Source: Tipula vernalis (lineage: Eukaryota; Arthropoda; Insecta; Diptera; Tipulidae). Taken from it: 64,000 bases of DNA. The DNA lies in the NCBI GenBank assembly GCA_958295665.1, contig OY282558.1, positions 31,889,045 through 31,953,044 of the forward strand, read 5' to 3'. Made by a program: the position numbers and the translations under genes. Shown piece after piece: positions 49,219-59,596 of this stretch (positions are counted from its first letter, which is position 1; each line of letters begins with the position of its first letter). The notes beneath the pieces were generated by a model, which made no database searches, had not been told where the DNA came from, and saw nothing but the letters and a program-made list of their open reading frames with translations.

Positions 49219-50031
49219 TTTTCCTCTCCTCTCATTTCGTTTTTAGTACTAATTTTACTATTCAGTAGCTCATCGCATCACAGAAGTGTAGCATCAACAA
49301 TTAAAATTGACTTTTGCTTAAAAAATAATTAAGCAAAGTACCGCTCTAAAATAAGAATTTAAATTCGTCTTAAGTGTTGTACAGTAATTTTAAAGTAATT
49401 ATAGGTAAGTAAATAGATGCTAATTAACAATAAAACGGTTATTTTTAAGAAAAACTTGCGATTAATTCTAATTTGAGAAGTTCCACATTATGTACAATAA
49501 ATTTGTATACATACCCAATAACGGACCAAGTGTATCCATTTTATGTTCATAACCTGAACATTTTGAATTCAAATTTACTACTAGAATTATTTCAGTACAA
49601 GATCAAAACTAAGATGATATTTAAAAATGATTAAATTTCTAATAAGATGAGTTAATTTGAATCTAGTGAATTTTTATTAGTTTTCTTGTTTTTCGAAGTC
49701 AATTCTTATTGAATGTGTAAAAAAAAAACGTTAAAATTGAAGAATTTTGTTGATCATATGTGGAATATATACAAACAAAAGCCTAGATCCAATTTAAGTC
49801 GGCTAGCACATATGATTGTTTAAACTAATTATCACTTTATGCGTAATTTATATTAATGCAATTTAATTTCGAATACCGAGCTCAAAAAAAATTTGTTGAT
49901 GTCCATAATGTGGAACCCGCGATCCGAATTAGGAACTGCTTAAAACCAATTTTGTGCCTAATTATAATCGGGTTAAATAAATAAGTCTTATTTTAGGATT
50001 CTATCAGCAAATTAATAATCCAACAAAAAAA

Positions 50032-52018
50032 ATGACTCCTCCAAATCGAGGTTCATCTAAACAATATTCGAAAGATAACTTAAAAACTGCTTTAGACGCT
50101 GTTCGAAATGGCATGACCGTTCACACGGCTGGAAAAACTTTTAAAGTGCCAAAAACTACATTATATAACCACTTTAAAAACAACTTAGATGTCGATACTA
50201 AACCTGGAGCACCCAGCATTTTAACGAAAGACCAAGAGAGACATCTTTGTGTATGGATTGATCATATGGCCCAAATTGGATTTCCCATTTCCAAAGACAT
50301 CTTGTTGGATTCAGTGGAAATACTTGTGAAAGATTTAAAATTATCACATAAATTCAAAGATGGTAGACCTGGTACGTTAATCTCTTACTTCCACTTTCAT
50401 GTTGCTTACCTGCTAAGTTATTGATTTATTTTTAGGTCGCCATTGGTACGAAGGGTTTTTGAAAAGAAACCCATCTGTTTCGAAACGAGTAGCACAATAT
50501 TTGGTCAAAAGTCGAGCCCAGGTTACAGAAACCCATATAAGAGCGTGGTTTACTGAAATCAAAACATATATTGAACAAAATGGGTATATAAGTATTTTCG
50601 ATCACCCTGACCGCATTTTTAATTGCGACGAAACAGCGTTTTTTTTAAGTCCGAAGGAAAATTCAGTATTAGTTAAAAAGGGACATAAGTCAGTCTATTC
50701 TATGGTGGCGAATGACGAAAAAGAAAATATCACAACCCTTGTAATGGGCAATGCACAAGGGAAACTGGGTCCACCAATGGTGGTTCTTCCATACAAAAGA
50801 ATTCCCGTTAATATCGCGAAAAGCATGCCAGCCAGTTGGGGTATAGGTAGAAACGATTCTGGTTGGATGACAGGCGAATTATTTTTTGAATACATAGCCA
50901 ACATATTCTACCCTTGGCTCGCAAATCAAAATATAAAAATGCCTATTATCCTTTTTGTGAATGGGCATACATCACACATGACTCTAAATCTAAGTCAATT
51001 TTGTAGAGAAAAGCAAATCATACTGATTGCCCTGCTCCCTAACTCAACCTCAATTTTGCAACCAATGGATGTGGCGTATTTTCATCCGTTGAAACAAGAG
51101 TGGAGACGTGAAATTAAAAAATGGCGCATGGAGCATGATGGACAACGAATTCGCCGAGAGGATTTTGCACCATTACTATCCTCAATTTTAAAAAATCCAT
51201 CTTTTGAGACAAATTTAAAAAATGGCTTTAGAGCTTGCGGATTATGTCCTCTCGACGCCAATTCTATTAATTATAATAAACTGCTTTCAAATAAAATAGA
51301 ATTGCTAGATGAAACCAAAAACTGTGGAAATAATGGTAAACAATTTAATATAGAAAAACACGTAGAACATCTAGAGAAATATATGGGTCTGGAAAAAACA
51401 AACATATTTGAAACATCACTTACAAGCAGCTCCTGGACTGGAATAAAGGAGGACACATCGCTTTTCGATTACTGGAAGAACCTTAAAACTCAAATTTCCA
51501 CGGTTTATAGTGAACCGCTCAATGACCAGACCGAACCATCATATTTACATAATGGAGAAACCTCGTTATGTATTAATTATCTATCCGACTCTACAATGGA
51601 GGTAGATTTAGATGCGATTTTAGGTGACAATACCAACGTTACATTACATATAGAAACCGATGGCTCCGTAATAGTAGGTAATCCAATAAAAACTCCTAAA
51701 AAAATTAGTGAAGTCTTAACAGTAAATAATGAACAACAAAGTCATGATCAACTGCAAACACCAATAAAGCTAATAGAAAACCAATACCAAACTAATAATA
51801 ATCTACCGACCCCGTTTAAAAAAAATCTTATTTGGCCGACACCCAAAATAGGACCTGCTTCTACGAAAAGGGAAAGACTACCTGCAGTGGTATCATCAAC
51901 ACAATGGATTGCTTATACAAAAACAAAATTGGACAAAAAAGAAAAAGAAATGAATGAAAAAGAAGAAAGAAAAAAACAACGAGAAGCAAAAAGAGAACTT
52001 GAAAACAAATCGCTGTAA
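50032..52018 (+). CDS. pogo-family transposase-like gene with one intron and a catalytic Asp to Asn change
   Basis: Exon 1 is 50032-50371 and exon 2 is 50436-52018, with a 64-bp intron (donor GTACGT, acceptor TTTTTAG). The join gives GRPGRHWYEGF, as in relatives. The product is 640 residues. The N-terminus is a Psq-type helix-turn-helix (AGKTFKVPKTTLYNHF). A CENP-B-like domain spans the intron. The DDE_1 core follows: D177 in NCDETAF, then FVNGHTSH where relatives have Asp (N288, codon AAT at 50960), then D324 in LQPMDVAYFHPLK. The missing acidic residue should abolish strand transfer. The rest of the 640-codon frame is open, so it could be a recently dead transposase or a DNA-binding protein. 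The family's C-terminal module lies just beyond the stop. Confidence 0.85.
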
Positions 52019-52048
52019 AGATTCTGAAAAAGAAGAAATCTCGAAACA

Positions 52049-52324
52049 GCTGAGCCGACGATTGACACATATGAAACACAACAATACATAATTGTAAAGT
52101 ATGAAGGGGAGTTCTTCCCCGGAATAATTTTAGATAAAAAATCAGATGATTTTTTTGTTAAAGTTATGGGCATTTCAGGCAATAACTGGAAATGGCCTGA
52201 CAAAGATGATGTGTGCTGGTATAATAAGGAAGATATAATTCAAAAGATAAAGGAACCAGAGTTAGTTAACGCAAGAGGTGTTTACTCAATTCCTGAAATT
52301 AAGTCAGTGCGTGATAGCAACTAA
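52049..52324 (+). pseudogene. detached C-terminal module of the pogo-like transposase
   Basis: The sequence encodes Y-I-I-V-K-Y-E-G-E-F-F-P-G-I-I-L, then W-K-W-P-D-K-D-D-V and a stop. It matches in layout the C-terminal module of the transposase at 25993-28131 (Y-V-G-Q-V...F-K-W-P-E-K-E-D). It lies in the same frame as exon 2 but after two stops, TAA 52016 and TGA 52025. Bases 52014-52048 read open in another frame, which suggests two opposing small indels. A 35-bp intron here would be too short and would still give a stop. Confidence 0.7.
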
Positions 52325-52816
52325 ATTATAAGTAACATGTGATCTTAATACTTAATTTGAAAATTAAGTATTTTAGTAAATTAATTTAAAGATATAAATA
52401 TATTTTATTTTTACACCTGAAGTGTAATAATTATTTTGTTATTTTAAATGATACCTAATAAAGGTACTTAATTTCTAAAATTTTCTTGTTTTTTTTTTAA
52501 TTAAGAACTTTTCATTTTCTTCTGTTATGAAATTCACTTACGTACACTGAGATCCACATTCTGTACATAAAACGATCCAGTTTAAAGACATTCATTTTTT
52601 AAAGCGATCCACAATTTGTACAATGGGACAAAACCATATTTTGAGAAAAAAAATCACATAAATGGTTAAATTTGGGTGTTTTTATGATTGAAATTAACAA
52701 AAAACTAAACAAACAATTATAAAAAAAAAAAATTGTATATTTTGAAATACTGAATTCAATTCAGACATTGCCAAACCCTTAAGTAAAAAATAACGATCCG
52801 TAATTGGGACATTTAC

Positions 52817-54207
52817 ACAAGAGACAATACAAGTTTAAAGTTCATCTACTGCTCCAACTCCAACCTGTAACAAGACACAATGACAACACAAATTGTCCTG
52901 GTGCCGCAAACTCTTTTTTCAGAAAAGCTGTAAACAACTATTATTATTCGCTCCACCATTTTTTCCATCGGCGGTTGTGAGGGGGGGGGGCGAGATTTCG
53001 TTCCATCATCATGTTCCCATGCGGTCACCCAAATTTGTACTAACTGTAGGTAGTGTTGCTTGACGTTGTGGTTGAAAACGTTGCGTCTCTGCTGTCCCTG
53101 CTACTCGCTCCCCAAGGTGAAAAACCTTAAATTATGGCCAAAAACTGTCGGAAAGTGTTAAAAGCTGTGCGAGCGATAAGTATTAGGAAAAAGGGGAAAC
53201 AAAATATTCTTATTGTTTCGTGAGCAAGTTTTTGATACATAGTTAATGGTTAAAATTTTACCTTTTTCAATTATTTTCACCGTAAAAAAGTCGTGTCGAA
53301 AAGTGTCAAAAACACAGGTTTTGAAAAACTATCAAGAACTCGTGTCAAAAAGTGCCGAAAACTGTGTCATAAATCCTAGTGTTCGACATTACCCATCTCT
53401 GCCAAAAACAGTAGACGGCAATGTTAATAACAATTAAAATTTGTTATTAACACTAACACTAATCCACTATATAGTATTTCTTTTAACCTTTCAAACTTTA
53501 ATTTCATCCTTTACCAAAAAAGCGTAATCAAAATCAAAAACACAGCTGATGTCAATAATTAATAATTATGCATCACTTACCTTACAATACATACACAAAA
53601 TGGTATCGGTAATGTAGAAAAGTGCTTTACCACTTGTCATAAAGGATATTTAATTCACTAATTTCCTGCACTTATTATTATTATTTTCTTAATTTTAGGA
53701 ACTTTTATTTATTTAAACTACATTACATTTTCATATTATGTGATATCTAAGATACATTTTCACAACACTGATACACTCACACTTTCCTTATTACACAAAA
53801 AACTTTCACAAAACTATATTAACATTTAAATATTTTTTTTTTTTTTTTATAACAACACTAAAAATGACAACTTGGTCATGTTGCCACTATCCAAACGACG
53901 TCGGCATTAAACCATCGGTAATGCAGAATGCAGTCTTACCCATTCTGTCACTAACTACAAAAATGGTGGTTTTTAGGTTATATATTTTTAAATTTAATAT
54001 TAACACAAAATTTACCGATTAAAATACACTTTTGATGAAAATATCTCGCCACTAGTACACTCATAATTACTTTTAACACTAAATTAACCGGCACTAACAT
54101 ATAAAATTATTTTAATTTAGTTTTAAAGCCACCGCAAAAAAAATTACGTTTATGCATCACAATTCACAACCCGAGACCAATGAATTTTATCCTTGCTGAC
54201 TGACAAC
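52817..54207. other. intergenic sequence
   Basis: No gene recognised. It contains a run of ten G at 52981-52990, a short series of related AAGTGT(C/T)(A/G)AAAA-like words at 53140-53370, and poly(T) near 53830-53847. Confidence 0.5.
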
Positions 54208-54211
54208 AATA

Positions 54212-55580
54212 CTGCCGTGCTAAACAAGTTTTACTGATCTACATTTTTGGCGAAATTGAGTTATTGATGCCAATTAAAAGGTATTAATATCCTTTATATT
54301 TTATATAAATAAATATAATTAAATCTACTTTAATAAATGCATTATTAAACAAAATAAATTTTGTTCTAATCGAAAAAAGTAGCAAATTTGAAGTAACACC
54401 GACTTAACTACTTGATATTAAACATGAACGCCTTATCTATGACACAAATAAGGTCATTTTCTTTCAAATATGTAAGTTAAGTTACTTTTTCTTATTTTCA
54501 TAATTGAAATTGCATTTAAGGCAATTTAAGAATTTTCATTTTCAATAGCAAAATTGACATATTTGAAATTTTCTATACGTGAATTGAATCAATAATAACT
54601 TATAAACAAGGACTTTTAACTTATCTTCTTGTAATGTTATTTATTCTGTACTACAAATGAACCACTTAATGAATTTACCAATTTCGGATCCTCCGGCAAT
54701 CGGTAGAGATTTAATTGTTTTAATGGATCGTCAATTATTATAAATCTTGAATTTTATTCTTGTGATAAAAAATATTAATTTTTAATTCAATTTGATTGAA
54801 TTTTTGTAATTTTTCAGTTGACTGACATGTTTTGAATTTATTTTTATAAAAAAGAAATGTTATGAATTAATTTAAACTACATACTAGATTTTTAAGCTAT
54901 TTAAAAAACGATCTTATAAATAATTTTATGATTTCAATAGTTGTTGTTTTTTATTTTGTTATAAATAAATATAACATAGCAATTAAACTAGTCTTTTGTT
55001 ACAAAAGTTTTACCAAATCCTATTTGCAAATCGTATTTCATAAAATCCGAGAAACTAGGGTGTTTAAGGTCTTACATCATAAAGTTTAGATAAAGTATAT
55101 ATTTTTTATATATAATAAACGATTTCAACTTCTCTTTGTAGTAAACACGACTTTGATAGCATTTAAGGTTGTATTCTACAGTTTATTTTGAAAATAAATG
55201 TAACGATAAACTAAACATAAATACCTTAAATGGCAGATAAGGTATATATTCTTCTTATTAACACAGGATTTTAGTTTTTCTTTTGTGACATAAATGACTT
55301 AATTGCACTTAATTTATTTTTGTTTAGTACCAATCGATTATTTATTAAGCCTATTTAAAGTAAAAGACTAATTCTGCAAATTATTAATTAATTATGTATA
55401 ATTTATTGATATTTTCTTGAGAAACATAATATTTATGATCTAATGCATAATTTGAAGGCTTTGAAAGTAAATTAAATCCGCTTTTAAGCAAGTTATTCCC
55501 CAAATATTTTGAAAAACTTTAACATCAATTTTCTCGAAATGCGATTTTTGCAGATCAGTAAAACATGTTTAGCACGGCAG
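54212..55580. mobile_element. non-autonomous DNA transposon, 1369 bp
   Basis: The ends CTGCCGTGCTAAACA and TGTTTAGCACGGCAG continue as a 29-bp inverted repeat with one mismatch (through GTTTTACTGATCT). They are followed by looser matching (TTGAGTTATTGATG against AAAATTGATG). AATA flanks both sides (54208-54211, 55581-55584), a likely 4-bp target duplication. The interior is AT-rich with no open frame. The superfamily is not assigned. Confidence 0.8.
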
Positions 55581-55600
55581 AATAGTTGAAATGTTGTTTG

Positions 55601-55830
55601 CTTGTCTACCTGTGCAAAAACTTCTTCGTAATCAATGTTTTACTGCTTTGAAAACCCGTTTACTAATCAATACTTGTATTTAATACGATCATCCGGATTT
55701 GTCTTCACTTTGAACACCCATCTACTACGAATATTTTTCCCATCATCCGGTAAATTACACAGCACCAATCTCCTGTAACGATTCGATTCACTGTTCATTG
55801 CCTCTGAATTTTCTTTACTACGATAATTCT
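55601..55830 (-). pseudogene. Ty1/copia reverse-transcriptase fragment
   Basis: The minus strand reads A-M-N-S-E, then L-C-N-L-P-D-D-G-K, S-R-W-V-F-K-V-K-T-N-P-D, V-N-G-F-S-K-Q and I-D-Y-E-E-V-F-A-Q-V. This is the copia sequence order A-M-x-x-E, W-V-F-K-x-K, K-G-F-x-Q, D-Y-x-E-T-F-A-P-V. At least two stops interrupt it. It is a short dead fragment bounded by the 54212-55580 element on one side and the putative LTR at 55840 on the other. Confidence 0.8.
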
Positions 55831-55839
55831 TTTACGAAC

Positions 55840-56059
55840 TGTATTTTCACTAAATTTCTCATTAAATTGTTTTTTGTTTGAATATTACAAATTTATTTTA
55901 GTCAACTATTCAACAATTATTTAAACAGAACTCCGTTATTTCCTTTTAATCGTATTTTAAGATCTATATACATAATCAAATTATATAAGGGAAAGTTTAT
56001 TCACCTCGGTATTTCAATATTCATAAATTTTCTAATATGTAATAAGCCACTGCTCAACA
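55840..56059 (-). repeat. putative LTR of the BEL/Pao remnant
   Basis: Read on the minus strand it starts TGTTGAGCAGTGGC directly after a purine-rich tract (AGGCGGGAGTA), as expected for a polypurine tract followed by the 3' LTR. It contains CCCTTATATAATTTG (TATA-like) and AATAAA, and ends ...GAAAATACA. Length is about 220 bp. The second LTR is not present nearby, so the assignment rests on position and ends. Confidence 0.5.
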
Positions 56060-56099
56060 TACTCCCGCCTTGGAAAGGATAAACTTACACAAAAGTTCA

Positions 56100-56640
56100 A
56101 TTCAATTAATTGGTAATTTGTACACTTTAGTTATAACTCTTTCACTTTGCTTTTTTGTGTTATAACCACCACCAATCCAATTCTGCCATCGCGCCCATGT
56201 ACTGCCTCCTCCACTCGACCCATCAGCCACCCCGAATCGGCATACCGTCTTCATTGATCAAGAAGAGGTCATTTACCTTTAAACGTTCTCGATCAAATTT
56301 CCGTTTGGTTGTTTGTTGTAAGTTGTGCAAATATTCGCCGGAAAATCATTTCCAAAAATTCTGGATAAATTCAGTTTTTGTTTCCAATACAATAGCCGAC
56401 TGCTCGATACAATGGTGCCATCCACTTCTAAAATAGTATTGATTGGACCCCCTGTTGTGAAATGCTCAGGTGTTAGAGTCATCACTATAAATGAGTGCAC
56501 TCCGTCTCTTCTTGAAATTTTTGCACGTTGGATCCTCAACCAATATGCAAATGTAAATTTTGTTTTGTGTATCCTTTCGTTGTCCTTTATATTTGACTAG
56601 AAAAGGACCACAAAAATCAACATCGACAGAGTGACACGAA
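56100..56640 (-). pseudogene. BEL/Pao integrase remnant
   Basis: The minus strand encodes V-D-V-D-F-C-G-P-F near 56601-56633 (start of the integrase core). After an internal deletion near 56510 it encodes TLTPEHFTTGGPI, a Q-K-x-x-L-S-R-I-F block, then G-W-L-M-G-R-V-E-E-A-V-H-G-R-D-G-R. These match the C-terminal pattern of BEL/Pao integrases (L-T-P-x-H-F-L-I-G, then W-x-L-G-R-V, G-x-D-G-x-x-R). The catalytic core is mostly deleted and frames shift. Confidence 0.75.
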
Positions 56641-56764
56641 AGAAACTGTTGTCTATAGTACGCGTCTTCAATAGTAGGAATCCAGGGACAGCCTTCTCAT
56701 AGAGGATATGTGACGATTAAACCGATTTTCAGTAATCATGGACAGGAAAGTGAAACAATCATTA

Positions 56765-57650
56765 ATAGTGGTACCAAAAGGGCACATTACGGAAAATCTG
56801 AAGGAGTATCATGGGGGAACAAATGGTGAACCCCTAGGAATTATTCTACTGGCCAGAAAGTGGACAATTGGTGGTTGAGTGGTGGTCACAGATGACATCA
56901 AACACGTTGGTGGTATCAAAGATGTGATGAAACAATGTAACATTAGAGCACCATTCGAAAGAATCGCAATAGACCTGGCTTGATCGATAGCGGTAATAAA
57001 TAATACGTGCTAGCAATAATGGATTATTTCAGCAAATGGTAAATAAATGTGTAAGTACCACAGGTATAACATACCCAATCAAGAGATGACCACAATAGCT
57101 AATACCGTGATCAACAACTGGATTGGAAAAAATTTCAAATCGGTGGTATTTCAGTAAATAAGCCGGATGCTTGGGGCAAACGTGTGGCGGTTCACTCATT
57201 TGGCTCACATACATTTGCTCACTCGCTACATCAACTAATTCGTCCGCACAAAACAATACACCTATTCACTGATGCAAACATACACTTTCGCATCCACAGT
57301 TGGATGGTACGGTGGAAAGATTCAATCAGACTGGAATGACACCATTGGAAAACTACCTTTGGAGTTTACTATCCAAGAGATCTAAAATTTTGAGCTTTTT
57401 ACAGATCTGATGAAAGAGGAACTTGATGAGATTCATCAGATTACGGGGCGGAAAATACGAATGCCAAGTAAAATAATGAAGGTTTGATATGGTATACGAG
57501 AAAACAATAAACGCTTTAATGCAGAGCCGGTGATATGGTTTAACAAGGAAGGACTTTTTACACTATCATCAGTAGAATGAACGATGTGTTTTACCGGATT
57601 CATAAATACAGCGTGATAAACCGAAAATAGGTCAGTGATTAGAGCCCTTT
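56765..57650 (+). pseudogene. second Ty3/gypsy integrase remnant
   Basis: The + strand shows VPKGHITENLKEYHGG (zinc domain), R-A-P-F-E-R-I-A-I-D-L-A, then IMDYFSKW. Further on come H-P-Q-L-D-G-T-V-E-R-F-N-Q-T near 57300 and D-E-I-H-Q-I-T-G-R-K-I-R near 57430. The order is that of a gypsy integrase, but frames are broken and pieces are missing. It runs in the opposite direction to the BEL/Pao fragment. Confidence 0.75.
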
Positions 57651-57676
57651 TTGTTACGGACCGGCTTAGGTGGTGA

Positions 57677-57890
57677 TGTTACGATAGCACCTAAAGATTA
57701 ACAATACTAATACTGTTACACTTTCGATAGATACTTAGGCGAAATGTTCTGAATTATTCTTATTGGAAAAATCGCGATTATGCTCGTTTAGTGCTTTGGA
57801 AAATAAAAAGACGAATAAAGTTGAATTGGACAATCTTAGGTTGAACGCGATAGTGATTCGAACCTTAATTGATAAGGCGATAAGATAACA
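57677..57890 (+). repeat. putative LTR of the second gypsy remnant
   Basis: It starts TGTTACGATAGCACC just after the integrase remnant and a GGTGGTGA tract, and ends about ...GCGATAAGATAACA. It contains AATAAA near 57817. No partner LTR was found, so the boundaries are tentative. Confidence 0.45.
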
Positions 57891-59499
57891 ATTATGTTAA
57901 ACCAAATCTATCACTCTTTTTATTTCGTATCACCTTATTGATTTTATATATGCCGCAAGCAAGTTTTGTTGTTTAGCTGTTTAACTTGACTATAAATTTT
58001 ATTGAAGGAAGCATTAAAACCAAACGGGAAAATCCTACAATGTTAAGGCAAAAGCTACAGATGTAATAGCACAAATTAGTTGAGCTAAAGCTTTTAATGC
58101 CCCGCATTCTGGCATCATAAAATCTATGTTATGTTATTTTATTTCCCTGCTTCCTATTTGAACAACACTAATACAACAAAACATAAAATTCCCGGAATAA
58201 GGCCTAATATTTTCCTAATAAGTTCCTACAATAATTATTTCCATTACATTTTCATCTCAAATTAGTTTCATTCTGAATAAAAGAAATCTATTTCCTGCAT
58301 GTCTGAATAACCTGTAATATGTAATCAAAAAATTAAAACAGTTTAATAAATTTTTCATAATTTTTCTCATTTTTTTTTTGTTGTAATTTTTTTTTATTAA
58401 TTTTTCAATTTCGTTTTTTTTAATTTTTTTTTTTTGTTTTCTCGCTTTTGTTTGTGATAAACTATTCAAGATATGATTTGATAATTTATTTATTTTTTTT
58501 GTTCATTTTTAATTTAAATTTTATTAATTAATCATAATAATAATTGATAATTTAAATTTAATTCAATAATAATAATATATATTATATATATATGTATTTG
58601 TTTTTTTTAAATATAATATATTTGATTTTGATTTAAATTTTAAAAAATACAGAAGTTTCCAATTTTTTTTTTTTTTGTTTTTGTTTTGCTTAATTATAAA
58701 ACTTAATATAGATAATATAAAAATAATAGTAAATAATTAATCAATACATTTTTTATAACTTAACAAAATAAAATGGAATTTTTATGATTTTTTTTTTTAA
58801 TTGTTTATATATCTAAGTAAATAAATAAATAAATTTACGAGCATTTTTAAATTTAATTCCTAAATTATTTCATAGATTTTTTTTAATTTATTTGTCTTTT
58901 AATTTGTATTTTTTTTTTGTTTTAGAAACAAAATATTTTATTTATAAACAAAAATAAAATAAAAAAAAGTGAGATATGTTTTGTTTTTAATAATAATTCT
59001 TTAATAAAAAATAAATATTTAATATAATAATGAAATAAAAAAACGGTTATAATTTAGTTGGACTAATTAAGTATTTAGTTTATTTTCACTATTGTTTATT
59101 TGATAATTTATTGTTTTTTTTATAAATGGGCTGCTTGCTTTTTGCTAAAATATGTTTTTTTAAATTATTTTATTAATTTCTGTGAATGAAAATTTCTAAA
59201 CGAAAAATTATTTGATTATTTTTATGATTTTTTAAGAGTTTTGATATTTTATGTATTTATTGCGTTATAATAATTAATTAATAATAATACTAGAAATAAT
59301 AACATAATGTGAGAAGAAATAAATAAAATGAGTTTTTTTTTTGATGGAATGAAATTAAACTTTTAATTCAATTAAATAGAATATTTACCTAATTAAATAA
59401 TTACACTTGAAAATTTTGTTGGATTTGACTGGATTAGTGTTTTGGTGCACGAGACAGAGAGCTTAAGTTTTTTGGTTGGTATTTGGGTACATCACTTTC
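57891..59499. other. very AT-rich non-coding region
   Basis: No supported gene. Many poly(T)/poly(A) tracts occur between 58360 and 59350. If the candidate minus-strand terminal exon at 59500-59596 is real, this would be its 3' untranslated and downstream sequence. Confidence 0.4.
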
Positions 59500-59596
59500 T
59501 TATTCCATCACAATATCAGTCCAATTCGAATACAACAAATAATTTAAGTTACGATTGTCTATCGACGGTGGGGAAGGGCATTCTAAGGCATTCTGA
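59500..59596 (-). CDS. candidate terminal exon of an unseen minus-strand gene
   Basis: On the minus strand a strong acceptor (TGTGTTCTTTTTTTAATAG) ends just before 59596. After one base the frame reads Q-N-A-L-E-C-P-S-P-P-S-I-D-N-R-N-L, then L-Y-S-N-W-T-D-I-V-M-E and stop TAA at 59502-59500. It is more GC-rich than its surroundings. I do not recognise the protein, and no partner exon was confirmed. It could be chance. Confidence 0.3.

Larger units (their letters stand above)
48412..52816 (+). mobile_element. second pogo-like DNA transposon, ~4.4 kb
   Basis: The left end GTAAACGTCC...TTGCGGATCGTT (48412-48437) is mirrored at the right end, whose complement reads GTAAATGTCCCAATTACGG and ATCGTT (52791-52815). 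Inner related motifs of the form TTGTGGATCGTTT and AGCGATCCACAATTTGTAC occur near 48440, 52560 and 52600. A further set lies near 49900 (GTCCATAATGTGG). The element contains a palindrome, then a transposase-like gene. A clear TA duplication is not visible, so the ends are approximate. Confidence 0.65.

Noticed and set aside
52015..52049. A short intron joining the pogo-like gene to its C-terminal module
   Set aside because: The only GT...AG pair gives 35 bp, too short for a normal intron, and the joined frame hits a stop at once.
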